Positions 53,045-62,820 of a stretch of DNA of 64,000 nt are shown in pieces. The DNA comes from Pseudodonghicola flavimaris (GTDB lineage Bacteria > Pseudomonadota > Alphaproteobacteria > Rhodobacterales > Rhodobacteraceae). The notes below the pieces were generated by a model. That model was given only the letters and a program-made list of their open reading frames with translations. It had not been told where the DNA came from and ran no database searches. The stretch spans positions 1 to 64,000 of the forward strand of contig NZ_JASNJD010000017.1 of the NCBI RefSeq assembly GCF_030164425.1, written 5' to 3'. The first letter of the stretch is position 1. Each line of letters starts with the position of its first letter. The position numbers and the translations under genes were made by a program.

Positions 53045-54181
53045 TCACTCGGCGGCTTCGGGGGCCTCTGCCGCGCGCTCGGCCTCCAGCGCGATGGCGC
53101 GTTTCTCGACCTCCAACACGATATGGTCGATCATCTGGTCATTGGACATCTTGTGGCTGGCCTTGCCCGCCAGATAGACCATGCCGGCCCCTGCCCCGCC
53201 GCCGGTGAAGCCCACGTCGGTCATCAGCGCCTCGCCCGGGCCGTTGACCACGCAGCCGATGATCGACAGCGACATCGGTGTCTTAATGTGCTCCAACCGC
53301 TTTTCGAGGATTTCCACCGTCTTGATCACGTCGAAGCCCTGCCGCGCGCAGCTGGGGCAGGAGATGATGTTGACGCCGCGATGGCGCAGGCCCAGCGATT
53401 TCAGGATCTCGTAGCCGACCTTGACCTCTTCCACCGGATCGGCGGAGAGGCTGACGCGGATCGTGTCGCCGATACCCATCCACAGCAGGTTGCCCAGACC
53501 GATGGCCGATTTGATGGTGCCGGACATCAGCCCGCCGGCCTCAGTGATGCCCAGATGGATCGGCGCATCCGTCGCCTCGGCAATGCCCTGATAGGCGGCG
53601 GCGGCGAGGAAGACGTCAGAGGCCTTCACGCTGATCTTGAACTCGTGAAAATCATTGTCCTGAAGGATGCGGATATGCTCCAGGCCGCTCTCCACCATCG
53701 CCTCGGGACAGGGTTCGCCGTATTTCTCCAGCAGGTGCTTTTCCAGCGAGCCGGCGTTGACGCCGATGCGGATCGAACAGCCGTGATCCTTTGCCGCCTT
53801 GATCACCTCGCGCACCCGTTCCGGGCTGCCGATGTTGCCCGGGTTGATGCGAAGGCAGGCGGCGCCGGCTTCGGCGGCCTCGATCCCGCGCCGGTAATGG
53901 AAATGGATATCGGCGACGATCGGCACCGGGCTTTCCGCCACGATCTCCTTCAGCGCGCGGGCCGATGCCTCGTCCGGCACCGACACGCGCACGATATCGG
54001 CGCCGGCATCCGCCGCCGCCTGCACCTGCGCCACGGTGGCGAAGACATCGGTGGTCGGCGTATTGGTCATGGTCTGCACCGAAATCGGCGCATCGCCCCC
54101 GACAGGAACATTGCCCACCATGATCTGGCGCGATGTGCGACGATAGATGTTGCGCCAGGGGCGCACCTGGTTCAGCGACAT
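53045..54181 (-). CDS. ispG: 4-hydroxy-3-methylbut-2-enyl diphosphate synthase
   Basis: This 378-residue protein has the IspG pattern: [36 protein letters not shown], and the Fe-S cysteines [13 protein letters not shown] and [13 protein letters not shown]. It acts in the MEP isoprenoid pathway and needs a 4Fe-4S cluster, so it may depend on the ApbC-type carrier encoded next door. It follows the RodZ-like gene on the minus strand by 123 bases. Confidence 0.96.
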   Translation of the reverse strand: MSLNQVRPWRNIYRRTSRQIMVGNVPVGGDAPISVQTMTNTPTTDVFATVAQVQAAADAGADIVRVSVPDEASARALKEIVAESPVPIVADIHFHYRRGIEAAEAGAACLRINPGNIGSPERVREVIKAAKDHGCSIRIGVNAGSLEKHLLEKYGEPCPEAMVESGLEHIRILQDNDFHEFKISVKASDVFLAAAAYQGIAEATDAPIHLGITEAGGLMSGTIKSAIGLGNLLWMGIGDTIRVSLSADPVEEVKVGYEILKSLGLRHRGVNIISCPSCARQGFDVIKTVEILEKRLEHIKTPMSLSIIGCVVNGPGEALMTDVGFTGGGAGAGMVYLAGKASHKMSNDQMIDHIVLEVEKRAIALEAERAAEAPEAAE

Positions 54182-54304
54182 GACGGCGATCCGTTTGCTG
54201 GTGTCCGTTGCCCTGCTAAATAGGGCGCCCCGGCCCGGGGGGCAATGGCACTCTGCCCCGCTCCGCGGATTGTCACACCCGCGGCCGCACGTCAGGCCGC
54301 CGTG

Positions 54305-55498
54305 TCAGGGATTTGTGCCGGGCTCTGTCTGCGCCTGGGCCACCATGCGGGCCAGATCGCGGTCCTGCTCCAGATCGGCGACGTGATAGCGTTCCGTGAC
54401 CTCGCCGATCGACAGCGGCAGATTCGAGGTCACCACGCCACGCTGGCCGACCGGGCCGTAATGCTTGCCGTTCAGCGCGAAATAGATCGCCCCGGATTCG
54501 CCCGCGCGCAGCGTCGGCGGTTCCTCGGTGGCGGGAATATCGTAGGTCTGGCCGCTTTCCATGATGCCTTCGAAGATGACAGTGCCATCGGCGGCGCGCA
54601 CCCGCACCCAGGAGGGACGGACCGCGACCATGGTCAGTTTCGGTGCGGCCTCCTCGACCACCTGCGGCACCGCTTCGTCCGGGCGGGCCGGCAGGGCGGC
54701 AGAGGCGATCTGCACCCGCGGCAGTTCCGGCACGGTCAGCGTGCCCACGTTGCGCGGGTCGAGAGTGGAAATCGGCGCATCCCGCGCCACCAGCACCGGC
54801 ACATCCAGCGCCTGCGGGCGATAGAGCCGGTCCAGCGCCTCGGCTGTGGGGCCGGTCATGCCGTCTTCCCCCGCCGCGACGCCGGCGCCCTTCAGCGGAT
54901 CGAGATCGGAGAGCACCATCGGCACCTGCTCCACCGGCGCGACCTGCACCTGCTGCACTTCCTTCAGTACGGTCCAGCCGCCATAGCCGATGCCGGCGAT
55001 CAGGGCGAGAAGCACCAGCGAAGACCCCACCGCCCGCGGTTCGATCCGGGACAGGAACCCCTCGCTCTCGGGGATAAAGGGGGTGTTGGGGGTGATGAAG
55101 GGATCGCGCTTTTCGCTCAGCCCGGCCTTCGGTTCGCTCTTACGGGCGGTATTGCTGCCGGAGGCCTGCGCCGACATGCCATGCGCCACCGTGAACCCGC
55201 TCTCGAGGCAGAAGGCGGCAAAGGCCTGATCGGGGTCCATGTTCAGATAGCGCGCATAGGACCTCACATAGCCGGCGATGAAGCCCGGCGTATCGAAGGC
55301 GGACGGATCGGTATTCTCGATGGCGGCGATGTAATTGGCCTTGATGCGCAGCTCCCGCTGCACATCAAGCAGGGACTTCCCCATTGTGGCCCGCTCACCC
55401 CGCATCACGTCGCCGAGGCGCAGTTCGAAGTCGTCGAAGCCTTTCAGCTCGACGTTTTCTTCCACATCAGATTTGCGCTGGAGTTTGCGCCCAATCAT
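54305..55498 (-). CDS. RodZ-like cytoskeletal protein (HTH plus DUF4115)
   Basis: This 397-residue protein has a cytoplasmic HTH_25 domain (about 28-95; LRLGDVMRGERATMGKSLLDVQRELRIKANYIAAIE), a single transmembrane helix (about 157-180) and a periplasmic DUF4115 domain (about 285-365; SWVRVRAADGTVIFEGIMESGQTYDIP). Order and topology match RodZ, which links MreB to the membrane. It lies upstream of ispG, a common alphaproteobacterial arrangement. Confidence 0.85.
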   Translation of the reverse strand: MIGRKLQRKSDVEENVELKGFDDFELRLGDVMRGERATMGKSLLDVQRELRIKANYIAAIENTDPSAFDTPGFIAGYVRSYARYLNMDPDQAFAAFCLESGFTVAHGMSAQASGSNTARKSEPKAGLSEKRDPFITPNTPFIPESEGFLSRIEPRAVGSSLVLLALIAGIGYGGWTVLKEVQQVQVAPVEQVPMVLSDLDPLKGAGVAAGEDGMTGPTAEALDRLYRPQALDVPVLVARDAPISTLDPRNVGTLTVPELPRVQIASAALPARPDEAVPQVVEEAAPKLTMVAVRPSWVRVRAADGTVIFEGIMESGQTYDIPATEEPPTLRAGESGAIYFALNGKHYGPVGQRGVVTSNLPLSIGEVTERYHVADLEQDRDLARMVAQAQTEPGTNP

Positions 55499-55626
55499 CC
55501 CTGCCGTCCCGTGCCGCCTGCCGCGTGTTCCGATGCCACGCAGTGGAATCGTCTATCAGATTCGCCTGCGCTTGTTGTTCAGACAAAGCTAACACACCGC
55601 AAGGCGTTTGCACAGAAACGGCGGGC

Positions 55627-56850
55627 TCAGCCAGCCAGTTCGGCACGATTCAGCGCACACTGCGACCAAAGTTCGTCCATCGCCTGAACCAAACGGTTCA
55701 TTTCATCCGGACCATGCACCGGCGACGGGGTAAACCGCAGCCGTTCGGTGCCCCGCGGGACGGTGGGGAAGTTGATCGGCTGCACGTAGATGCCGAAGCC
55801 TTCCAGCAGCATATCGCTCAGCATCTTGGTGTGGACGGGATCGCCGACCACAACAGGAACGATATGGCTGCCGTGATCGATGATCGGCAGACCCAGCCCC
55901 TTGAGCCGCAGCTTGAGGGTTTTGGCCTGCTCCTGATGCTTGTCCCGCAGCGCCTGATCGGTCTTCAGATGCGCGATCGAGGCGGCCGCCCCGGCGGCGA
56001 TTGCCGGCGGCAGCGACGTGGTAAAGATGAAGCCCGGCGCATAGGAGCGGATGGCGTCGCACATCCGGGCGGAGGCGGCGATATAGCCGCCGAAAACGCC
56101 GAAGGCCTTGCCCAGGGTGCCGTTGATGATGTCCAGCCGATGCTGCAGCCGGTCGCGCTCCGACACGCCACCGCCGCGCGGGCCGTACATGCCGACCGCA
56201 TGCACCTCATCAAGGTAGGTCAGCGCGTTGAATTCGTCGGCCAGATCGCAAATCTCGGCAATCGGGCCGAAATCGCCGTCCATCGAGTAGACCGATTCAA
56301 AGGCGATCAGCTTGGGCGCCTCGGGGTCATCGGCGGCCAGCAGCTCGCGCAGATGATCCAGATCGTTATGGCGGAAGATGCGCTTGGCGCCGCCGTTGCG
56401 CTTGATGCCTTCGATCATCGAGGCGTGGTTCAGCTCATCCGAATAGATGATCAGCCCCGGGAACAGCTTGTGCAGCGTCGAGAGCGTCGCGTCATTGGCG
56501 ATATAGGCAGAGGAGAAGACCAGCGCCGCGTCCTTGCCATGCAGATCGGCCAGCTCGGCCTCCAGACGCTTGTGATAGACGGTGGTACCGGAGATATTGC
56601 GGGTGCCGCCGGAGCCGGCGCCGGTGGCGTCGATCGCCTCATGCATGGCCGCCAGCACCACCGGATGCTGCCCCATGCCCAGATAGTCGTTGCCGCACCA
56701 GACCGTGATGGGTTGCTCCGTACCGTCCGGCTTGCGCCAGATCGCATGGGGAAACTGCCCGTTCTTGCGTTCGATGTCGATGAACGTGCGATAGCGGCCT
56801 TCCTGATGCAAACGGTCGATCGCCAGATCCAGATATGCGTTATAGTCCAC
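55627..56850 (-). CDS. hemA: 5-aminolevulinate synthase
   Basis: This 407-residue PLP enzyme has [57 protein letters not shown] and the Schiff-base lysine in [16 protein letters not shown]. It makes ALA from glycine and succinyl-CoA, the first step of tetrapyrroles. The start is a GTG at 56850 ([14 protein letters not shown]), giving the exact length of Rhodobacter HemA; AGAGGAAG is 6-8 bases upstream. An Fnr-type box lies about 150 bases upstream. Confidence 0.97.
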   Translation of the reverse strand: MDYNAYLDLAIDRLHQEGRYRTFIDIERKNGQFPHAIWRKPDGTEQPITVWCGNDYLGMGQHPVVLAAMHEAIDATGAGSGGTRNISGTTVYHKRLEAELADLHGKDAALVFSSAYIANDATLSTLHKLFPGLIIYSDELNHASMIEGIKRNGGAKRIFRHNDLDHLRELLAADDPEAPKLIAFESVYSMDGDFGPIAEICDLADEFNALTYLDEVHAVGMYGPRGGGVSERDRLQHRLDIINGTLGKAFGVFGGYIAASARMCDAIRSYAPGFIFTTSLPPAIAAGAAASIAHLKTDQALRDKHQEQAKTLKLRLKGLGLPIIDHGSHIVPVVVGDPVHTKMLSDMLLEGFGIYVQPINFPTVPRGTERLRFTPSPVHGPDEMNRLVQAMDELWSQCALNRAELAG

Positions 56851-56998
56851 GCGTCTTCCTCTTTGCTTTGGCGTCCCGGTCAGGTGGCCGGGGGCTCTGG
56901 TCAAAGGGGCCCAGGCCCCTTCCCTCTTCGCTGAGTGGGACTGTTATAAGCTGCAACAGCACTTTTAACAGGCTACAAATTGCCGCTATGCCCTTTCG

Positions 56999-57012
56999 TT
57001 GACCTAAGTCAA
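56999..57012 (-). promoter_or_regulatory. Fnr/FnrL box upstream of hemA
   Basis: TTGACCTAAGTCAA is a perfect TTGAC-N4-GTCAA palindrome, the Fnr-type consensus. Activation of hemA by FnrL at low oxygen is known in Rhodobacter, so this site is very likely functional. Confidence 0.85.
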
Positions 57013-57658
57013 GACGACGCCCCCGAACCGGGCGGCGCTGCACTGCGGCATATTCGCCGCCCCCTCTTGTTTCCGCCCCGGTGACGGAAGGCCCGCGACA
57101 AGGGGGAAAATCGGCCGACTTTCCCCCTTGGCAATCGTGCCCTCGCCGACCAGCCGACGTCGCCCCGACCAGAAAGGAATGCGCGGGCAGGTGGCGGCGC
57201 CCCTGGCCGATCTCCCCGTGCCCGCCCGTCAGAAGAAGGCTCGACGGTGCGGGTCCACGCGCCCGAAATCGCCGATCGCTCGATATTCCCTATATCCTTC
57301 AGTATGTTGCCCCGACACCCTCAATCCTAAGGCGTGCCACGACATGCCTGCACCGCTAGGGCCAGCCCGCGGTGGCTGCCGCCCTTCCCCGATCGTTCCC
57401 CTTGCCGAATGTCGCCTCTCTGCCAGTTCACCCCGCTGCCGCCCTGCCCGGCCGAGGACAGCCGCCCCGGCCCTGCATCCGCGATCATCCCGCTCGCGCA
57501 ACCGCACGGCCCCACCGCAGCCGACCACCAGCGCGATCATGCTGCGCCTGCATGATCAGCAGCGGAAACCGACCTGCGCCAGGCGCATGGCGCCCGCGCT
57601 GGACACCCCCGCGCGCAGTGCTAGTCTCCGCCCATCCAAGCAAATTCAGGAGTCGCCC
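57013..57658. other. Gene-free spacer between hemA control region and M20 peptidase
   Basis: GC-rich upstream of the peptidase start with a short AT-rich patch (about 57280-57310). The frames across it are open but lack a ribosome site and homology I can see; the frame leading into the peptidase is an extension artefact. No structured RNA was recognised. Confidence 0.4.
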
Positions 57659-59053
57659 ATGTCCCTTTCCGCCGTGCTCGCCCGAATCGACGACGATCTG
57701 CCCGCGGCCACCGACCGGCTGATGGAATTCCTGCGGATCCCCTCGATCTCGACCGACCCGGCCTACAAGGCCGAATGCGACAGCGCCGCCGACTGGCTGG
57801 TCGCCGATCTGAAATCGCTGGGGATCGACGCAGAGAAACGCCCGACCCCGGGCCACCCGATGGTCGTGGGTCATGTCGGCGAGGCCGCCGAGGGCGTACC
57901 GCATCTGCTGTTCTACGGCCACTACGATGTGCAGCCGGTCGACCCGCTGGCGCTGTGGAACACCCCGCCCTTCGAGCCGCAGATCGAAGAGACCGACAAC
58001 GGCCCGGTGATCCGCGGCCGGGGCGCCTCGGACGACAAGGGCCAGCTGATGACCTTCGTCGAGGCCTGCCGGGCCTGGAAAGAGGTGTTCGGCAGCCTGC
58101 CCTGCCGCATCACCTTCTTCTTCGAGGGCGAAGAGGAATCCGGCTCGCCGTCGCTGATCCCCTTCATGAAGGAGAACGCCGAAGAGCTGAGCGCCGATCT
58201 GGCCCTGATCTGCGATACCTCCATGGTCTCGCGCGGCGTGCCCTCCATCGCCTCGCAGCTGCGCGGCATGCTGAAAGACGAATTCACCATCGTCGGCCCG
58301 CGCATCGACCTGCATTCGGGCCATTACGGCGGCCCGGCGCTGAACCCGCTGCGCGAAATCTCCCGCATCGTGGCCTCCTTCTACGACGAAGACACTGGCC
58401 GCGTCGCGGTCGACGGCTTCTACGAGGGCGTGCATGAGGTGCCGGCCGATCAACTGCGGCAATGGGGCATCTGCGGCTTCGACGAGGAAGACTACCTCTC
58501 CTCCGTCGGGATGACGCAGCCGCATGGCGAAAAGGGCTATTCGACGCTGGAACAGCAATGGACCCGCCCGACGCTGGAGGTCAACGGCCTCTGGGGCGGC
58601 TACAACGGGGCCGGCTCCAAGACCGTGATCCCCTCGGAGGCGCATTGCAAGATCACCTGCCGCCTGGTCGGCGACATGGATCCGGACGCGCTGCGCAGCA
58701 AGATCCGCAAACATGTCGAAGACCGGCTGTCGCCCGATGCCAAGGTGCGCTGGGACAACGACATGGAAGGCTCGCGCGCGCCGGTGATGGATATCACCCG
58801 CCCCGAGTTCGAAGCCGCCCGCGGCGCGCTGTCGGACGAATGGGAGCGTGAGGCGGTCTTCACCGGCATGGGCGGCTCGATCCCGATCGCCGGGTTCTTC
58901 CAGAAGATCCTGGGGCTGGAATCGATGCTGATCGGCTTCGCCAATGACGACGACGCGATTCACAGCCCGAACGAGAAATACGACGTGAAGAGCTTTCACA
59001 AGGGCATCCGCAGCTGGGCGCGGGTGCTGGCGGCGCTGTCGAAAACCGCCTGA
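57659..59053 (+). CDS. M20-family metallopeptidase (dipeptidase-like)
   Basis: This 464-residue di-zinc enzyme has LLFYGHYDVQPV (metal His/Asp, about 80), RGRGASDDKGQLMTFVEA (metal Asp/Glu base region), FFFEGEEESGSPSL (catalytic Glu pair) and a C-terminal His in DDAIHSPNEKYDV. It likely hydrolyses dipeptides or N-acyl amino acids. The ATG at 59659-type longer start is not used; ATG 57659 follows CAGGAG. It is a single gene with its own terminator. Confidence 0.88.
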   Translation: MSLSAVLARIDDDLPAATDRLMEFLRIPSISTDPAYKAECDSAADWLVADLKSLGIDAEKRPTPGHPMVVGHVGEAAEGVPHLLFYGHYDVQPVDPLALWNTPPFEPQIEETDNGPVIRGRGASDDKGQLMTFVEACRAWKEVFGSLPCRITFFFEGEEESGSPSLIPFMKENAEELSADLALICDTSMVSRGVPSIASQLRGMLKDEFTIVGPRIDLHSGHYGGPALNPLREISRIVASFYDEDTGRVAVDGFYEGVHEVPADQLRQWGICGFDEEDYLSSVGMTQPHGEKGYSTLEQQWTRPTLEVNGLWGGYNGAGSKTVIPSEAHCKITCRLVGDMDPDALRSKIRKHVEDRLSPDAKVRWDNDMEGSRAPVMDITRPEFEAARGALSDEWEREAVFTGMGGSIPIAGFFQKILGLESMLIGFANDDDAIHSPNEKYDVKSFHKGIRSWARVLAALSKTA

Positions 59054-59078
59054 GCCCGATCGTTCCGCCCCCGAACAG

Positions 59079-59110
59079 CGGCGCGCCCTTCCGGGCGCGC
59101 CGTTTTCTTT
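59079..59110 (+). terminator. Intrinsic terminator after M20 peptidase
   Basis: CGGCGCGCCC (59079-59088), loop TTCC, GGGCGCGCCG (59093-59102), then TTTTCTTT. A textbook stem and tail. Confidence 0.85.
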
Positions 59111-59113
59111 GGC

Positions 59114-59854
59114 TCAATCCGAGCCGGCCGCGATCCTGCGGTAATAGGCGGTGCCGTGCCGCGCCAGCCCCAGCGCCAGGGCCGCGCTGACCGCGATCAC
59201 CAGCATCTCGCCTCCGTCCTCGATGACGCCGGCGGCCTCGCTGAACTGCGGCGGCAGCAGCGCGTGCAGCATGTCGACCACCATGCCGAAGAAGACCAGC
59301 CAGACGAAGCACAGCAGGAACGGCACCACGACGCCGAGATCGCCGGCCCGGCGCCGGCGCCAGAACCACAGGAAGACCAAGGCGACGAAGACCCCACCCA
59401 TCGCCCAGGCCAGAAGCTCCCCCAGTTCCTGGGGGCCGAGCCCGAGGGTCTTCGGCAGGTTCAGCACGGCGCCGATCTTGCCGCCGGCGCGTTCGTGAAA
59501 GCTGACCGAATCGTCGAACCAGATGAACCCGTAGAGCGCCGCGAGAAAGATCATCACCCGCGACCGCAGCTCGATGAAACACATCAGGAACAGCATCACC
59601 GCGAGGAACGCCAGCCCGTGATTGAACTGCTCAGGCAGCATGTCGTCCAGACCCAGATCGAAGTTATGGCGCAACGCATGGCCGATGGACGAGGTTCCGG
59701 CCCAGGGTCCGGCAGCGACATAGATCAGGATCATCGCCAGAACCACGGCAAGGAAGATGCCCAGCATCGCGCGCAGCACCCGGTCCCCCCGGAAGAGTGT
59801 GAGCAGAAGCACAGCCTCACGCTGCGCGTCGGCAAGAAGTGACGCTTTGGGCAC
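59114..59854 (-). CDS. Conserved multi-pass membrane protein
   Basis: This 246-residue protein has about seven predicted helices (for example AMLGIFLAVVLAMILIYVAAG, GLAFLAVMLFLMCFIEL, VFVALVFLWFW). It belongs to no family I recognise. The start is a GTG at 59854 with GGGAGG at spacing 6; a GTG at 59923 is longer but has no ribosome site. It converges on the M20 gene, and its stop lies just past that gene's terminator. Confidence 0.6.
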   Translation of the reverse strand: MPKASLLADAQREAVLLLTLFRGDRVLRAMLGIFLAVVLAMILIYVAAGPWAGTSSIGHALRHNFDLGLDDMLPEQFNHGLAFLAVMLFLMCFIELRSRVMIFLAALYGFIWFDDSVSFHERAGGKIGAVLNLPKTLGLGPQELGELLAWAMGGVFVALVFLWFWRRRRAGDLGVVVPFLLCFVWLVFFGMVVDMLHALLPPQFSEAAGVIEDGGEMLVIAVSAALALGLARHGTAYYRRIAAGSD

Positions 59855-59941
59855 ACCGTGCCTCCCGGAAAGAATGAGCAACCCCAGAACTGGTTCATCG
59901 GTAATCAACCGACGCAAGGTCACCCAGACGTCACAAAACTG

Positions 59942-60178
59942 TCAAGTTCCACGCAGCGTGGCGCGCGTACACTTCGCCGCGAGCAGCAGCCATGGTGCGC
60001 CGTGCAGCAGCAGATCGCCGATATCGATCGTCCGGCTCAGCCCGCCATGGGCCAGCATCCGCAACTTTTCCCAGATATGCGGCTCGGGCAGATAGGGCGC
60101 CAGCCCCAGGGTCACGACCAACAGCACCGCAGTGCCCCAGGACAGACGGTCAAGCAGGCCACCCATCGTCTTATGCAT
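59942..60178 (-). CDS. Small membrane protein
   Basis: This 78-residue protein has a hydrophobic N-terminal helix (LSWGTAVLLVVTLGLAPYL) and a second hydrophobic stretch (LLLHGAPWLLLAAK). It resembles short inner-membrane proteins of Rhodobacterales that are often labelled RND transporter without good reason (remembered similarity). It lies upstream of the multi-pass protein, on the same strand, and may be co-transcribed with it. Confidence 0.55.
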   Translation of the reverse strand: MHKTMGGLLDRLSWGTAVLLVVTLGLAPYLPEPHIWEKLRMLAHGGLSRTIDIGDLLLHGAPWLLLAAKCTRATLRGT

Positions 60179-60204
60179 CGCTCCAGAGAGAGGGGAGAAG
60201 AAAG

Positions 60205-60281
60205 TGGCGCGGTTGACGGGGCTCGAACCCGCGACCCCCGGCGTGACAGGCCGGTACTCTAACCAGCTGAGCTACAACCGC
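60205..60281 (-). tRNA. tRNA-Asp (GTC), copy 1
   Basis: The minus-strand sequence starts GCGGTTGTAGCTCAGCTGG and ends CCAACCGC-type acceptor pairing plus encoded CCA. The anticodon loop is CTGTCAC (GTC) and the T-arm is GGGTTCGAACCC. It is 77 nt with CCA. Confidence 0.95.
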
Positions 60282-60335
60282 GCATGGTCTTTCGACTATC
60301 TGGTCCGTTACCCCCGGACCGGGGTTTGGCAGTGA

Positions 60336-60412
60336 TGGCGCGGTTGACGGGGCTCGAACCCGCGACCCCCGGCGTGACAGGCCGGTACTCTAACCAACTG
60401 AGCTACAACCGC
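60336..60412 (-). tRNA. tRNA-Asp (GTC), copy 2
   Basis: The same cloverleaf as copy 1, 54 bases away, differing by one base in the D-arm (CAGTTGG versus CAGCTGG). It is 77 nt with CCA. A tandem duplication. Confidence 0.95.
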
Positions 60413-60641
60413 TCACTGCCCTTCCGGGTCGCCCCGGAACGTTGCGCTGTATTATGGCCCCGCCCCTGCCCCGTCAAGCGGGGTTCGTGCATTTTTCCCG
60501 GATTTTTTCCGCCGGCTCATCGCCGCCGGACGGCCCCCCGGAAAACGCCCCGCCCCGGGGGCGCCGGCGCCCCGACCGCACCGCATCGGCGCGGCCGGGG
60601 CCTGCGACACGGACGCCGGGAAGAGGTGGCCGAGGACGGGT

Positions 60642-60953
60642 TCAGCCCGGCAGATCCAGCTCGATCGCCAGCATCACGCCGGAGAGCGTCTTGCCATGCC
60701 GGTCGAGCCGGAGCGAACGGGTCACGCCACCGCCCAGGCTGCGGCGCAGCACGAAATTCAGCGCCCCGATCGCCGGCACCTCATAGCGTTCCACCGGCCC
60801 GTCGAGGATCGGAGCGAAATGTTCCGCCACCCGCGCCGCCGTCAGTACCCGGGCCAGCGCGTCATAGCGATCCGGGTCGAACAGGATCACCGAGATGCAG
60901 GAATCGTTTCCCTTGTCGCCTGCCCGGGCATGGGCGACCTCATGCAGCCGCAT
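60642..60953 (-). CDS. Stand-alone AtuA C-terminal-domain-like (ferredoxin-fold) protein
   Basis: This 103-residue protein has the AtuA/DUF1446 C-terminal signature: HARAGDKGNDSCISVILFDPDRYD, VERYEVPAIGALNFVLRRSLGGGVTRSLRLDRHGKTLSG. The N-terminal catalytic part of AtuA is absent nearby. It starts at 60953 with GGGGAAAC upstream and follows the gamma-glutamyltransferase gene by 10 bases. It probably serves as a partner subunit of an enzyme encoded elsewhere. Confidence 0.82.
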   Translation of the reverse strand: MRLHEVAHARAGDKGNDSCISVILFDPDRYDALARVLTAARVAEHFAPILDGPVERYEVPAIGALNFVLRRSLGGGVTRSLRLDRHGKTLSGVMLAIELDLPG

Positions 60954-60963
60954 GTTTCCCCGC

Positions 60964-62682
60964 TCAGGTCTTGGCGCCGCCGGCCCGGCTGGCCAGCCGG
61001 TGATCGGGCCAGAATTGCGTGCCCTCGCGCGCCAGCCCGCCGCCGATCCCGGCCGGCGTGCCATCGGCCCGCCAGCAGGCGGCGCCGCGCATCTGCCCGT
61101 CCTCCAGGAACTCGATCGCGCACATGCCGCCGGCGATATGGGCGACCTCGCGGATCGGATGGCCCATCGCGGTCAGCTGCTCCTGCTTTTCGACGGCGAA
61201 GGCCGGTTCGCATTCGCAGTCCTGCCCCTGGGTCCAGACCCGGGGCGCCTCGACCGCCTCCTGCAGGCTCATGCCGTGATCGATCAGGTTGACCACCGCC
61301 TGCATCGCCGATCCATAGAGCCGCGCCCCGCCCGGCAGCCCCAGCGCGAACACCGGCCGGCCATCGCGATAGGCGATCAGCGGCGACATGGTCGAGGTGA
61401 TCCGCTTGCCCGGCACCAGCGACAGCGTGTGTCCCGGATGCGGATCGAACAGGAACATGTAATTGTTCGGCACGATGCCGGTGCCCGGAATAATCATCCT
61501 GGCGCCGAAGACGCTGTTGATGGTCTGGGTCGAGCTGACGATATTGCCGAAGCGGTCGGCCACGGTGACGTGGGTGGTGTTCTGCGATTCATTCGACAGC
61601 GCCGCGGGTTCATAGTGGCCGGCGCGATCCATCGCGATCTCGGCCCGGCGTTCGTCGCCATAGGCCTTGGACATCAACCGCGCCACCGGCACGTCGACGA
61701 AATCGGGATCGGCGGTGGAGGCCCGCCGGTCGGTGGCGGCGATTTTCAGCACCTCATAGAGCAGATGCATGCCGGTCACCGTCCCAAAGCCGATCTTGGC
61801 GATATCGAAACCTTCGAGCAGGTTCAGCATCTGGGTAACATGGACGCCGCCGGAACAGGGCGGCGGCGCGCCCAGGATCCGGGTGCCGCGATAAAGCCCC
61901 TCGACCGGCTGGCGGTCGATGGTGCGGTAATCGATCAGATCCTGTTCGGTCAGCAGCCCGCCCGCAGCGGCGAGCCCCTCGGCCACCCGGCGCCCGAGGC
62001 TGCCGCCATACATCGCGGCGGCGCCTTCCTCGGCGATCTGGCGCAGCGTGGCGGCGTAATCGCTCTGCACGATCAGGGTGCCGGGCTCCGGCACCTTGCC
62101 GCCGGGCAGGAACACCCGGGCGATCTCCGGATCGTGCTGCATGTCGGCGGCGGCGCTGGCGATGCAGTTGCACAGATAGGGCGTGGCGCGGAACCCGTCT
62201 TCGGCGTGGCGGATCGCGGCGGACATCACCTGTTTCAGGCTGCAGGTGCCGTGGCGCTCCAGCGTCTCGCACCAGGCCAGCAGATTGCCCGGCACGCAGA
62301 TCGATCGCGCCCCCACCGCGTTTTCGCGCCCCTCGACCTCCATGTAATCGGGCCAGGTATCGGAAACCGGGGTGAAGGTATCGGGCCGCGCCGCCGCCGG
62401 CGCCCGGCACATGCCGTCGATGGCCAGTTCCTCGCCCGAGGCCAGCCGGATCAGCGAGGTACCGCCTCCGAATATGCCCACCATCATCGGCTCCACCACC
62501 GAGAGGGTGAACAGCGAGGCGATCAGCGCATCGATCGCATTGCCGCCGGCGGCCATGATCTCCACCGCCGCGGCCGACGCCAGGGGGTGGTTGGTCACCA
62601 CCATGCCCCCCGCTGCGGTCACCGGGGTTTTCTGAACGTCGAACGGGGTGCCTGCGCGGTCGCGCCAGCCAGTCTGAGACAT
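60964..62682 (-). CDS. Gamma-glutamyltransferase family protein
   Basis: This 572-residue Ntn hydrolase self-cleaves before Thr369 (NTTHVTVADRFGN), which becomes the nucleophile of the small subunit. Other motifs are GGMVVTNHPLAS, GGGTSLIRL and PGKRITSTMSPLIAYRDG (small-subunit ligand site). There is no clear signal peptide, so it may be cytosolic, unlike classical GGT. The LysR regulator is divergently encoded 138 bases away, and the AtuA-C-like gene follows. Its substrate is unknown; opines or gamma-glutamyl amides are possible. Confidence 0.85.
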   Translation of the reverse strand: MSQTGWRDRAGTPFDVQKTPVTAAGGMVVTNHPLASAAAVEIMAAGGNAIDALIASLFTLSVVEPMMVGIFGGGTSLIRLASGEELAIDGMCRAPAAARPDTFTPVSDTWPDYMEVEGRENAVGARSICVPGNLLAWCETLERHGTCSLKQVMSAAIRHAEDGFRATPYLCNCIASAAADMQHDPEIARVFLPGGKVPEPGTLIVQSDYAATLRQIAEEGAAAMYGGSLGRRVAEGLAAAGGLLTEQDLIDYRTIDRQPVEGLYRGTRILGAPPPCSGGVHVTQMLNLLEGFDIAKIGFGTVTGMHLLYEVLKIAATDRRASTADPDFVDVPVARLMSKAYGDERRAEIAMDRAGHYEPAALSNESQNTTHVTVADRFGNIVSSTQTINSVFGARMIIPGTGIVPNNYMFLFDPHPGHTLSLVPGKRITSTMSPLIAYRDGRPVFALGLPGGARLYGSAMQAVVNLIDHGMSLQEAVEAPRVWTQGQDCECEPAFAVEKQEQLTAMGHPIREVAHIAGGMCAIEFLEDGQMRGAACWRADGTPAGIGGGLAREGTQFWPDHRLASRAGGAKT

Positions 62683-62820
62683 GCTAATCCTTCCTCTCCG
62701 GGCCGCCATGGACCGCGGCCGCCCGATCGGGCAGCGCCCCGGATACGGCGCTTCATATTTGCTAGCATCATACAACCACGCGATTGATTTGAATTCCTTA
62801 TTTATTTATCGCTGCCGCCT

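Noticed and set aside
57128-57658. 177-codon N-terminal extension of the M20 peptidase
   Set aside because: Low-complexity Pro/Arg sequence with no ribosome site; the M20 fold starts at MSLSAVLARIDDD with CAGGAG upstream.
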